From positions 1 through 57,569 of the forward strand of contig NZ_DLHQ01000022.1 in NCBI RefSeq assembly GCF_002483305.1: a stretch of DNA of 57,569 nt. The letters are read 5' to 3'. Source of the DNA: Brevundimonas sp. UBA7664 (GTDB lineage Bacteria > Pseudomonadota > Alphaproteobacteria > Caulobacterales > Caulobacteraceae). Of this stretch, positions 24,757 to 32,366 are shown piece by piece (the stretch's first letter is position 1; every line of letters begins with the position of its first letter). The notes below the pieces were generated by a model. The model searched no databases and was not told the origin of the DNA. It was given only the letters and a program-made list of their open reading frames with translations. The position numbers and the translations under genes are program-made.

Positions 24757-25275
24757 TTACGCCGCCGCCTCCACATGGCTGTCCGCGCCGCCCGCCAGTA
24801 TCGCGCGCGCCCGGATGAAGACCTCGAGCCGCTGGGCGACGACCAGGCCGACGGCAAACAGCATGAAGGCGTCAGTGATGACGGCCGCATCGACGTGCCA
24901 GGACGCGGCCTGACTTTCCATCACAGAACGGATCGCCGTCCGTCCGAGCAGCAGACCGACGATGAGGATCAGGCCGAACGGCGAGGCCTGGGCCATCAGG
25001 GTTCCGTCCGCGGCCTTCTGGATGGTGATGGTCTTGCCGCGCCACCAACCGGCCAGGGCGCCGATCGCCAGGGCCGCCGCGAAGGCTGCCCAGGCCGCCG
25101 GTCCGAACGGCTCATGGGGCGTGAAATACAGGCCCGCGCTTATCCCCAGCAGGATCAGCAGCGGCATGACCCACATCCACCGCGGTCGCAGCACGCGGGG
25201 TCGCCGGTTGCGCAGCAGGACGAGGACCAGCACCACCGGGATGACGGCGAGCGGGATGATCTGTTCGGGCGTCAT
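24757..25275 (-). CDS. CcdC-like (DUF1453) membrane protein
   Basis: 172 aa from the ATG at 25275. Four to five TM segments: IIPLAVIPVVLVLVLL, WVMPLLILLGISAGLYF, AAWAAFAAALAIGALAGWW, FGLILIVGLLLGRTAI and ITDAFMLFAVGLVVAQRLEVFIRAR. A cytoplasmic loop carries RGKTITIQKAADGTLMAQASP, typical of CcdC/DUF1453 proteins. Function is unknown; CcdC was first named beside cytochrome c biogenesis genes in Bacillus. The frame extends to 25323 without conserved sequence. Confidence 0.75.
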   Translation of the reverse strand: MTPEQIIPLAVIPVVLVLVLLRNRRPRVLRPRWMWVMPLLILLGISAGLYFTPHEPFGPAAWAAFAAALAIGALAGWWRGKTITIQKAADGTLMAQASPFGLILIVGLLLGRTAIRSVMESQAASWHVDAAVITDAFMLFAVGLVVAQRLEVFIRARAILAGGADSHVEAAA

Positions 25276-25395
25276 GGATGGATCGTCCGGGCGCCGCCCC
25301 CCTCGGGCCGCACAGCTTGCCAAAGCTTAATCCGTCAACCGCATCCGTAAAGCGGCGTCGGCGCCTCTGGTCCGTGAAAAGGAAGGAGGCCTGCG

Positions 25396-25647
25396 ATGAG
25401 ACGATGGCTCACGATCGCCCTGGCCGGGCTGGTCCTGTCCTGTCAGGGACCGGCGGCGGTGCTGGCGCGGGAGAGGGAGGTGGACGGTCAGACCGCCTCG
25501 ACCACCTGCTCGATGGCGCCGAAGATGGAGTGGTGCTGGTCGTCCAGCATCTCGATGCGGACCGTGTCGCCGGCCTTGAGGAAGGGCGTCTCGGCCTTGC
25601 CGCGCAGGATGGTCTCGACGGTGCGGACCTCGGCGATGCAGGAGTAG
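25396..25647 (+). pseudogene. Possible truncated lipoprotein or secreted protein start
   Basis: 83-codon frame. A perfect AAGGAGG Shine-Dalgarno lies 6 bases before the ATG. The first 30 residues (MRRWLTIALAGLVLSCQGPA... ending AVLA) form a clean signal peptide with a lipobox-like VLSC and an alternative AxA-like cleavage site. From about 25488 the frame runs antisense through the 3' end of the FAH-family gene and its sequence is unconvincing. Best reading: the 5' remnant of a secreted-protein gene truncated by rearrangement. A tiny functional lipoprotein is possible. Confidence 0.35.
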
Positions 25648-26495
25648 CCGAGGCCGCCCTCGCTGACCGGCTTGCCCGGGCCGCCGTCGGCGTCGCGGTT
25701 CGAAACCGTGCCCGAGCCGATGATGGTCCCGGCGCACAGGCTGCGGGTCCTGGCGAGGTGGGCGATCAGGGTGCCGAAGTCGAAGGTCATGTCGGTCCCG
25801 GCGTCGGCCTTGCCGAAATCGGCGCCGTTCAGCTGGACGTTCAGCTCGCCCTTCAGCTTGCCGTCGACCCAGCGGTCGCCCAGCGCGCGCGGGGTGACGA
25901 AGACCGGCGACAGGGCCGAGGCGGGCTTGGACTGGACGAAGCCGAAGCCCTTGGCCAGTTCGGCCGGGATCAGGTTGCGCAGGGAGACATCGTTGACCAG
26001 GCCGACCAGTCGGATGCAGTCCAGCGCCTCCTCGCGGGTCACGCCCTGGGGCACGTCGCCGGTGACCACCACGACCTCGGCCTCGAGGTCGCAGCCCCAG
26101 CTTTCATCGGCCAGCGGGATGGGGTCGCGCGGGGCCAGGAAGCCGTCGGAGCCGCCCTGGTACATCAGCGGGTCGGTCCAGAAGCTGTCGGGCATTTCGG
26201 CGCCGCGCGCCTGACGCACGAGGGCGACGTGGTTCACATAGGCCGAGCCGTCGGCCCACTGATAGGCGCGGGGCAGGGGCGCCGCGGCCTCGCGTTCGTG
26301 GAAGCGGCCGCGCGGCACGCCGCCGTGCTCAAGGCTTTCGGCCAGGGCGCGCAGGTCGGGCTCGAGCCGGTCCCAGTCGTCGAGCGCCGCCTGCAGCGTC
26401 GGGGCGATCAGGAAGGCGTCGGTGAACCAGGCGAGGTCGCTGGAGACGAGAACGAGGCGACCGTCACGGCCGTGCTTGAGCGAGGCGAGTTTCAT
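25488..26495 (-). CDS. Fumarylacetoacetate hydrolase family protein
   Basis: 335 aa. The FAH fold hydrolyses C-C bonds of diketo acids with a divalent metal. The metal/active-site stretches are CDLEAEVVVVTGDVP (about 135-149), VGLVNDVSLRNL, GFGFVQSKPASALSPVFVTP, and GTIIGSGTVSNRD with GLGYSCIAEVRTVE. Such 335-340 aa proteins are often annotated as fumarylacetoacetase-like enzymes. With hppD in the same window, a role in tyrosine/homogentisate degradation is plausible but not proved, since homogentisate dioxygenase is not seen. Confidence 0.9.
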   Translation of the reverse strand: MKLASLKHGRDGRLVLVSSDLAWFTDAFLIAPTLQAALDDWDRLEPDLRALAESLEHGGVPRGRFHEREAAAPLPRAYQWADGSAYVNHVALVRQARGAEMPDSFWTDPLMYQGGSDGFLAPRDPIPLADESWGCDLEAEVVVVTGDVPQGVTREEALDCIRLVGLVNDVSLRNLIPAELAKGFGFVQSKPASALSPVFVTPRALGDRWVDGKLKGELNVQLNGADFGKADAGTDMTFDFGTLIAHLARTRSLCAGTIIGSGTVSNRDADGGPGKPVSEGGLGYSCIAEVRTVETILRGKAETPFLKAGDTVRIEMLDDQHHSIFGAIEQVVEAV

Positions 26496-26539
26496 GGCTC
26501 AAGGCTTAGGCGGTTTCTCCGGGGGACGAAACCGGGTTT

Positions 26540-27283
26540 TCAGTGTTTGGCGCGGGTTCCGCTGACGCGCCCCGCGGCGGAATGACCGGGGTTGGAGAGT
26601 TCGGCGTGGGCGGCGCGCAGCTCGGCGACCCGGGCGGACTCGTCGCGCCAGTGCTGGTTGAAGGCGGCGACGGCCAGCCGCAGGGCATTGGTCTGTTCGC
26701 GAACGGTCAGACCCCTGGGTTCGTGCACATGGGTCTCTTCCGGCGGATGTCCGCCTGCGCCCCCGGCGTGGACGTTGATGGTGACCGCCGGGGTGGCGGC
26801 CGGGTGGGCCTCGTGGCCGGCGGCAGCGTCGTGCGCCGGTCCATGGGCCGCCGCGCCGTGCCCGGCGTCATGTCCGTGGTCATGCCCGCCGCCATGGCCG
26901 TGCCCGTGACCCTCCGATGGCCGCCGGCCATGGACCGCGTCCCGCATCTCGCCGATGGACTCTGACAGGCCGCCGACCAGGGTCAGGGTCTTGCCCAGCC
27001 GGCCGTCGACCACCTTCAGCAACGCTTCCGCCCGCCCTTTCAGGGCGTTGTCGTCGGCCCCCATGGCGGAGCGGGCCGCGTCATGGATATCCTTCCAGAT
27101 GGCGTGGGCGGCGTCGGTGCGACGGGTGTTCGACCGCGCGCCCATGTACCAGCCCAACAGCAGGGCCGCCGCGAGTCCCAGCAGGATCGCGCCCCACACG
27201 AAGGGGTCAGCCCCGATGTACAGCGGTGCGTCCAGCGGGGCGTTGCCCGGGTCGGCGGTGGCGAAGTCGGCGCCGTAGGACAT
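26540..27283 (-). CDS. Histidine-rich membrane protein of unknown function
   Basis: 247 aa. One TM helix near the N-terminus (about 29-47, WGAILLGLAAALLLGWYMGA), so most of the chain is probably cytoplasmic. An alpha-helical segment (about 58-120) is followed by a His/Gly/Ala-rich stretch (about 124-170, with HGHGHGGGHDHGHD), then a helical C-terminus (REQTNALRLAVAAFNQHW). The His-rich part could bind Zn, Ni or Co. No family recognised. Gap 44 bp to the FAH-family gene downstream, same strand. Confidence 0.7.
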   Translation of the reverse strand: MSYGADFATADPGNAPLDAPLYIGADPFVWGAILLGLAAALLLGWYMGARSNTRRTDAAHAIWKDIHDAARSAMGADDNALKGRAEALLKVVDGRLGKTLTLVGGLSESIGEMRDAVHGRRPSEGHGHGHGGGHDHGHDAGHGAAAHGPAHDAAAGHEAHPAATPAVTINVHAGGAGGHPPEETHVHEPRGLTVREQTNALRLAVAAFNQHWRDESARVAELRAAHAELSNPGHSAAGRVSGTRAKH

Positions 27284-27395
27284 GCTGCTCCCCCTCCAGA
27301 GGCCGTGAACCGGTCGGGGCGCATCTTGCCCCGACGGCTCCGCTTGGCAACGACAAAGGTTAACGGCGCGACCGATTCCCGCTTCGGGCGAGTGG

Positions 27396-27662
27396 TCAGC
27401 GCGGCGGGGTGATCAGGGCCCGGGCCTCGGCCCCGGTGCGGGCGCCGATGTCGCGCACCTCGATCTCGACGGCCACGGCGCCCTCGGGTTCGTGGGCCCA
27501 GAGGTAGCGGCGCTCGACCTCGACCTCGCGGCCGGAGGGGGCGATGCCGACGAAGCTGTCGCCCCAGGGGGTGATCTTGATCAGCTCGGGCCAGATCAGG
27601 CTGCAGGCCTGGTCCAGCTCCTCGATGGCCATGGCCGAGAGTTCGTCATCGCTCACAGCCAT
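27396..27662 (-). CDS. Small conserved-looking protein of unknown function
   Basis: 88 aa, soluble. Contains DELSAMAIEELDQACSLIWPELIKITPWGDSFVGIAPSGREVEVERRYLW in consecutive short segments, a mixed alpha/beta pattern with no recognised domain. Its start overlaps the stop of the ICMT-like gene by 10 bp, so it is coupled to that gene. Codon bias matches neighbours, supporting a real gene. Confidence 0.65.
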   Translation of the reverse strand: MAVSDDELSAMAIEELDQACSLIWPELIKITPWGDSFVGIAPSGREVEVERRYLWAHEPEGAVAVEIEVRDIGARTGAEARALITPPR

Positions 27663-28159
27663 CGCCGGACCTTCTGGCGATAGGCCTCATAGGGCGCGCC
27701 GAATTTGGCGGCGAGGTAGCGTTCCTCGCGCGCGATGACGAAGCGGTCGATCACCGCCAGGCAGGGCAGCAGCAGGAGCAGTGCGACCCAGCTGTCCATG
27801 GCCACGGTCAGGCCGACATAGGTGACGGCGAAGCCGACGTAGATCGGGTTGCGGCTGAAACGGTACGGGCCCTCGTTGATCAGGACGGTCGACGGCTTCC
27901 AAGGCTCGACCGCCGTCCCCCGGCGACGGAACAGGCCCGCCGCCATCCCGTCCAGCAACAGGCCGCCGACGATCAGGGTCAGGGCGACGCCGCGCCGGAC
28001 CGGCAGCTCCAGCCCGAAGCCCGCCGCCAGCCAGCCAAGGCCGGCCTCGACCGCCTCGGGTCGGGCACCGAGCTCGGCCAGACCCCAGCCGAGCAGCAGG
28101 AAGCCGAGATAGATGACCGGCGGCGGGGCGATGACGCCGGGAATGTCGGATTTGGTCAC
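27653..28159 (-). CDS. Isoprenylcysteine carboxyl methyltransferase-like (ICMT/PEMT) membrane protein
   Basis: 168 aa with about four TM helices. The C-terminal SAM-binding signature of the ICMT/PEMT family is clear: GPYRFSRNPIYVGFAVTYVG (about 97-116), and VIAREERYLAAKFGAPYEAYRQKVRRWL at the end. Bacterial members methylate diverse small substrates or lipids; the substrate here is unknown. GTG start overlapping the stop of the isoaspartyl peptidase gene (GTGA). The next gene overlaps it by 10 bp. Confidence 0.88.
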   Translation of the reverse strand: MTKSDIPGVIAPPPVIYLGFLLLGWGLAELGARPEAVEAGLGWLAAGFGLELPVRRGVALTLIVGGLLLDGMAAGLFRRRGTAVEPWKPSTVLINEGPYRFSRNPIYVGFAVTYVGLTVAMDSWVALLLLLPCLAVIDRFVIAREERYLAAKFGAPYEAYRQKVRRWL

Positions 28160-29214
28160 GGTTGCAGGTCCTCATCGCCATAGATGGCCACGGCGGCGGG
28201 CGCATCGCTGGAGACGGCGCCGCGATACATGCCAGAGGTCGTCATGGCGAAGCTCGATTGACCCCCCGTGTCCATCACGATGACGCCGCCCGACCCGCCG
28301 AGCGCGAGGGCGTCGTCCACCTCGGCCTGGGCGGCGACCTGCGTCGTCGCCCCGCCGGCGATGCGACCGCAGATGTCCCGCGCCACGCTGGCGCGAATAT
28401 AGAACTCACCATCCCCCGTCGCCGACACCGCGCAGCCGTCGCGGTTCGAGGCATAGGTCCCGGCCCCGATCACCGGCACATCTCCGACCCGGCCCCAGCG
28501 TTTGGCGGTCATGCCGCCGGTCGAGGTGCCGGCCGCCAGCCGTCCCTCGCTGTCCAGCGCCACCGCCCCGACGGTGCCGAACTTGCGCTCGTTCAGCGGC
28601 GGTGCGGGCAGGGTGCTCTCCGCCATCGGTCCCGGTGCGCCGGCGGGCCGTTCCGGGATCGGCAGGTTCTGCGCCCGCAAGGCCGTCTCCAGCCCGCGCC
28701 AGCGCCGCTCCGTGAAGAAGAAGGCCGGGTCGACCTGCTCCAGCCCGACCGAGGCGGCGAACGTATCCGCCCCCTCGCCGATCAGCATGACGTGCGGCGA
28801 CTGCTCCATCACCGCCCGCGCGGCGGCGATCGGATGGCGGGTGGTGGTCAGCCCGGCAACGGCCCCGGCGGTCAGGTCCGAGCCGTTCATCACGGCGGCG
28901 TCCAGCTCGTTGCGGCCGGCGGCGGTGAAGACCGCGCCGCGCCCGGCGTTGAACAGAGGATCGTCCTCCATCAGCTCGATCGCCGCCTGCACCGCGTCCA
29001 GCGAAGAGCCGCCGGCGGCCAGCACCGCCGACCCGGCCTCCAGCGCGCGGTGCAAAGCGGCGCGATAGGCCGCGTCCTGTTCCGGCGTCAGGCTGGCGCG
29101 CTCAATGACCCCGGCCCCGCCGTGGATGGCGAACGACCAGCGGGGCGCGTACTGCGCGGCGGCGGGAGAGGCGAACAAGGCCAGAAGGGCGAGGGCCGCG
29201 AACCAGCGGGTCAT
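28156..29214 (-). CDS. Isoaspartyl peptidase / type III asparaginase (Ntn hydrolase)
   Basis: 352 aa with a signal peptide cleaved after about SPAAA-Q, so probably periplasmic. The plant-type asparaginase precursor self-cleaves before the nucleophilic Thr214 in KFGTVGAVAL. Other conserved motifs are AIHGGAGVI (29-37), NAGRGAVF (89-96) and STGGMTAKRWGRVGDVPVIGAGTYA-type substrate-loop sequence. It hydrolyses isoaspartyl dipeptides and asparagine. First gene of a coupled minus-strand run with the ICMT-like and 88-aa genes. Divergent from the coiled-coil gene across 34 bp. Confidence 0.95.
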   Translation of the reverse strand: MTRWFAALALLALFASPAAAQYAPRWSFAIHGGAGVIERASLTPEQDAAYRAALHRALEAGSAVLAAGGSSLDAVQAAIELMEDDPLFNAGRGAVFTAAGRNELDAAVMNGSDLTAGAVAGLTTTRHPIAAARAVMEQSPHVMLIGEGADTFAASVGLEQVDPAFFFTERRWRGLETALRAQNLPIPERPAGAPGPMAESTLPAPPLNERKFGTVGAVALDSEGRLAAGTSTGGMTAKRWGRVGDVPVIGAGTYASNRDGCAVSATGDGEFYIRASVARDICGRIAGGATTQVAAQAEVDDALALGGSGGVIVMDTGGQSSFAMTTSGMYRGAVSSDAPAAVAIYGDEDLQP

Positions 29215-29248
29215 TGGCGGGTCTCCGTTTTCACGCTATGTTCGCACC

Positions 29249-29470
29249 ATGTCAGAGGTGACCGACATCGTCGTTCCGGTGCTTCAGAAAATCCAGGCGC
29301 AGCTTGGACGCGTCGAGACTGACATCGCCAACATCAAGGAAGACATGCACCACATCAAGGTGCGCATGACCTCGATCGAAGAGAACTTCGTGTCGGTGAA
29401 TCGCCGGATGGATCACTTCGGCCTGCGCCTGGACCGGATCGAACGTCGACTGGATCTGGTCGAGGTCTGA
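29249..29470 (+). CDS. Small coiled-coil protein of unknown function
   Basis: 73 aa from the ATG at 29249. Nearly all heptad-like amphipathic helix: VLQKIQAQLGRVETDIANIKEDM, then HHIKVRMTSIEEN and RLDRIERRLDLVEV. Similar short coiled-coil proteins are common in alphaproteobacteria without assigned function. The frame extends upstream to 29105 but that portion is antisense to the isoaspartyl peptidase. It converges with the ABC ATPase gene. Confidence 0.75.
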   Translation: MSEVTDIVVPVLQKIQAQLGRVETDIANIKEDMHHIKVRMTSIEENFVSVNRRMDHFGLRLDRIERRLDLVEV

Positions 29471-29486
29471 TCTCCCGCCGCCACCC

Positions 29487-30206
29487 TCAACTCAAGGCCT
29501 GACCGCAGCACGGACAGCCCGAAACCTCGACCCCGAACAGGGCGCGGACCCGGTCCGGCGCGAGGGCGCGGGCGGGCGTGGCGGCCTCCATCCCGTCGGG
29601 GCCGATGGCCAGCACCCGGTCGGCGCGGGCGGCGAAGGGCAGGTGATGGGTCGAGGCGATCACCACGCGCCTCTCGGCGGCCAGGGCCCGGATCGCCGCC
29701 TCGACCGCCTGTGCATGCGCCGGGTCGAGCAGGGCGAGGGGTTCGTCCAGCAGACAGAGCGGCGCGTCCTGCACGAACAGGCGGGCGATCAGCACCAGCT
29801 GCTGCTGGCCGCTGGACAGCCGGTCGAAGGGGCGGTCGGCGAGGTCGAGCACGTCCAGTCGATCCAGGGCGCTTCGCGCCGCCGCGAGGTCGTCCGCCGT
29901 CAGCCCCGGCGACCAGCGGCGCCTCCCGGCGCGGCCCAGGGCCGTCAGGTGGAGGGCGGAGAAGCCGGCGGACACCGCCCCCGGCGGCGGCAGAAAGGCG
30001 GCGGCGGGCCGGGCGACCGACCCCGCCAGCGGTGGCAGCAGGCCCGCCAGGGTCTTCAGCAGGGTGGTCTTGCCGGCGCCGTTGGGCCCGATCAGGACCA
30101 CCAACTCGCCGGGGATGATGGCCAGATCCAGCGGCGGCAGGCGGAAGCCCCCGCCCCCGCGCGACGACCGGCCCGCGACCAGGCCCTCGAGCAGGACGCC
30201 GCTCAC
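29487..30206 (-). CDS. FecE/BtuD-type ABC transporter ATP-binding protein
   Basis: 239 aa. Walker A GPNGAGKTT at 40-48, signature LSSGQQQ, Walker B LCLLDEP and H-loop ASTHH are intact. This is the ATPase of a type II importer for siderophores, heme or cobalamin. The start overlaps the permease stop by 4 bp. Unusually the C-terminus ends in a cysteine cluster (SGCPCCGQALS). Together with the next two genes it makes a complete importer apart from the outer-membrane receptor. Confidence 0.93.
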   Translation of the reverse strand: MSGVLLEGLVAGRSSRGGGGFRLPPLDLAIIPGELVVLIGPNGAGKTTLLKTLAGLLPPLAGSVARPAAAFLPPPGAVSAGFSALHLTALGRAGRRRWSPGLTADDLAAARSALDRLDVLDLADRPFDRLSSGQQQLVLIARLFVQDAPLCLLDEPLALLDPAHAQAVEAAIRALAAERRVVIASTHHLPFAARADRVLAIGPDGMEAATPARALAPDRVRALFGVEVSGCPCCGQALS

Positions 30207-31201
30207 GACCGCCTCGATGTGACGACGAACAGGATCAGGAAGGCCGGCGCGCCGACGGCGGCGGAGAGCAGGCCGACCGGAATTTCCGCGGGGCCGAAGG
30301 CGGTGGCCAGCCGGTCGATGACGAGGGCGAACAGGGCGCCCAGGGCCATGGAGGCCGGGATCAGCCGCCCCGCCCGCTCGCCGACGATCAGGCGGGCGGC
30401 GTGGGGCGCCAGCAGGCCGATCCAGCCGACCACGCCGGCCACCGCGACGGCCGAGGAGGTCATCAGGGCGGCGGCGGCGAGGGCCAGCAGCCGCAGGGGC
30501 CGGGCGGGCAGGCCCAGCGACCGCGCCTGCTCATCCCCCAGCGACAGGATGTCGAGCCGGAAGCCCAGCCAGATCAGCACGGCGGCGCCGAAGGCCACCG
30601 GGACCAGGGCGATGACCGCCTCGCTCAGCGTCGCCCGGGTGAAAGAGCCGAGCAGCCAGTAGGTGATCGAGGGCAGCTGCGACCAGGGGTCGGCGATGAC
30701 GACGACCAAACCCACGCCCGCCGAGGCCAGGGCCCCGGCCACGACGCCGCACAGGATCAGGGCGAGGCGGCCGTCGCCGCTGCGGGTCAGGGCGGCGCAG
30801 GCCAGGGCCAGGGCTCCGGCGGCCAGGCCGCCGGCGAAGGCGGCCCCCTGCACAAGGGCCGCGCCGGCGCCCAGCAGCAGGGCCAGGGCCGCGCCGAGAC
30901 CGGCCCCGGACGAGACCCCCAGCAGATCGGGCGCCGCCAGCGGATTGCGGAACAGGATCTGGAATCCCGCCCCCGCGCCGGCCAGGGCGGCGCCGCAGGT
31001 CAGGGCGGACAGCAGACGGGGCCCGCGCAGGGCCAGGGCCAGTTCCGCCTCGGCCGACCCTTGCCCGGTCAGGGCCGCCAGCAAGGCGTCGGGCGCCACG
31101 CCCAGCGGCCCCGTCGCCATCACCGCCAGGGCGCCGGCCAGCGCCAGCAGGACGAGGGTCGCCGGCAGCAGGGCGGCCCTCAACCGGCTCACGGTATCCA
31201 C
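30203..31201 (-). CDS. FecCD-family ABC transporter permease
   Basis: 332 aa, about ten TM helices. Typical FecCD/BtuC features: RGPRLLSALTCGAALAGAGAGFQILFRNPLAAPDLLGVSSGAGLGA in consecutive parts, and the ATPase-coupling/helix segment GWIGLLAPHAARLIVG. Forms a homodimeric channel with the ATPase encoded next. The 3' end of the upstream binding-protein gene overlaps its start by 13 bp. Very Ala/Leu/Gly-rich, as usual. Confidence 0.93.
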   Translation of the reverse strand: MDTVSRLRAALLPATLVLLALAGALAVMATGPLGVAPDALLAALTGQGSAEAELALALRGPRLLSALTCGAALAGAGAGFQILFRNPLAAPDLLGVSSGAGLGAALALLLGAGAALVQGAAFAGGLAAGALALACAALTRSGDGRLALILCGVVAGALASAGVGLVVVIADPWSQLPSITYWLLGSFTRATLSEAVIALVPVAFGAAVLIWLGFRLDILSLGDEQARSLGLPARPLRLLALAAAALMTSSAVAVAGVVGWIGLLAPHAARLIVGERAGRLIPASMALGALFALVIDRLATAFGPAEIPVGLLSAAVGAPAFLILFVVTSRRS

Positions 31202-32130
31202 TGCGGCATGGCCACCGCGACCGGCGACATGCCGTACAGGCGGCGGGTCAGGGCCGCGACCTCCATCGGCGCCCCGGCCGGGTCCGCCAGCCAGGCGCAG
31301 GCAAGCAGGCGATTGACCGACGGCGGTCGGTCGATCCAGCCGAACGGTTGATCCGGCAACAGCAACACCCGCCGTCGGCTTCCGTCCCGCCGGGTGCGCC
31401 AGACGGGATCGCGACGGACGGCTGCGGCGAAGGCGGCGCTCAGGGTGACCAGCGCCTCGGGGTCCCAGGCGGCGACCTGTTCACGGGAGACCCGGCCGAT
31501 GTCGCGCGAGCCCACGGCGACATTGGTCCAGCCCGCGCCCTCCAGCACCTCGGTGGCCAGGGCGCCACGGAAGCCGGTCTCCAGCCCGTCGGGTCCGCGC
31601 GCATAGTAGAAGGCCGGCCCGGCGGGCGCGCGGCGCCAGCGTTCGAGCACCCCGGCGGCCTTGTCGGCCAGGCCGGCGGCGGTCCTTTCAGCGTCCAGCA
31701 GGGCAGCGGCCTCGCGAATCGCCTCGGGGATTCGCGTCAGGGCGCCGTCGATCAGGCGCCAGTCGACGCCGAGGCGCGCCTTCATCCGGTCGCCGAGGCT
31801 CTGGTTCTCCGGATCGGTGTCGCCATAGTCGATCACCAGTCGGGGCTTCAGCGCCGCGAGCGCCTCCGGATTCGCCGGTCGCCCGCCGCCGCCCAACGCC
31901 CCCAGTTCGGGCAGGCCGGCGGCCAGAGCGGGCAGGGCCGCCAGGCCGTCGGTCGAGGGCTTGAGCGGCCAGCCGGCCAGCCGCTCGCGCGCCACCGCCC
32001 AGATCAGCAGGGCGGCGGGCTGACCCACTGCGACCACATCGCCGGTCCGGGCCGGGGAGGGGGACCCGCAGGCCGCGAGCGCCGTGGCCCCGCCCAATCC
32101 GATCAGCGCCGTTCGCCGCGTCGTCGTCAT
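31189..32130 (-). CDS. FecB/FhuD-like ABC substrate-binding lipoprotein
   Basis: 313 aa from the ATG at 32130, chosen because it gives a twin-Arg-like TTTRRTALIGLGG leader with lipobox LAAC. Two lobes joined by a long helix (ALLDAERTAAGLADKAAGVLERW) fit the cluster A type II binding fold. GDVVAVGQPAALLIWAVA and ALKPRLVIDYGD are typical edges. The ligand (siderophore, heme or corrinoid) cannot be told. No TonB receptor is adjacent in the operon, though two receptors lie 2-6 kb away beyond the peptide transporter. Confidence 0.85.
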   Translation of the reverse strand: MTTTRRTALIGLGGATALAACGSPSPARTGDVVAVGQPAALLIWAVARERLAGWPLKPSTDGLAALPALAAGLPELGALGGGGRPANPEALAALKPRLVIDYGDTDPENQSLGDRMKARLGVDWRLIDGALTRIPEAIREAAALLDAERTAAGLADKAAGVLERWRRAPAGPAFYYARGPDGLETGFRGALATEVLEGAGWTNVAVGSRDIGRVSREQVAAWDPEALVTLSAAFAAAVRRDPVWRTRRDGSRRRVLLLPDQPFGWIDRPPSVNRLLACAWLADPAGAPMEVAALTRRLYGMSPVAVAMPQWIP

Positions 32131-32366
32131 CAAGAGCCCGTTCTCGCCGAATCCGGCCATCCTGCCGCGCCGCCCGGCGATGCGCCACCTCACAGCCAAT
32201 TTACCCTTAACCCTTGTCCGGTCTTCCGCCCCGTGCTGCTTATGCGGCCTCGCGCGTCAGGTGGGGCGCAGCAATATGGGAGTGAGCCGTTGAGTAGAAC
32301 GGACATTGGGGGGACGTTTTCGGCGTCCTGCGGGTTCAGAATCCGACGTCTGCGGGGAGATCTCGC

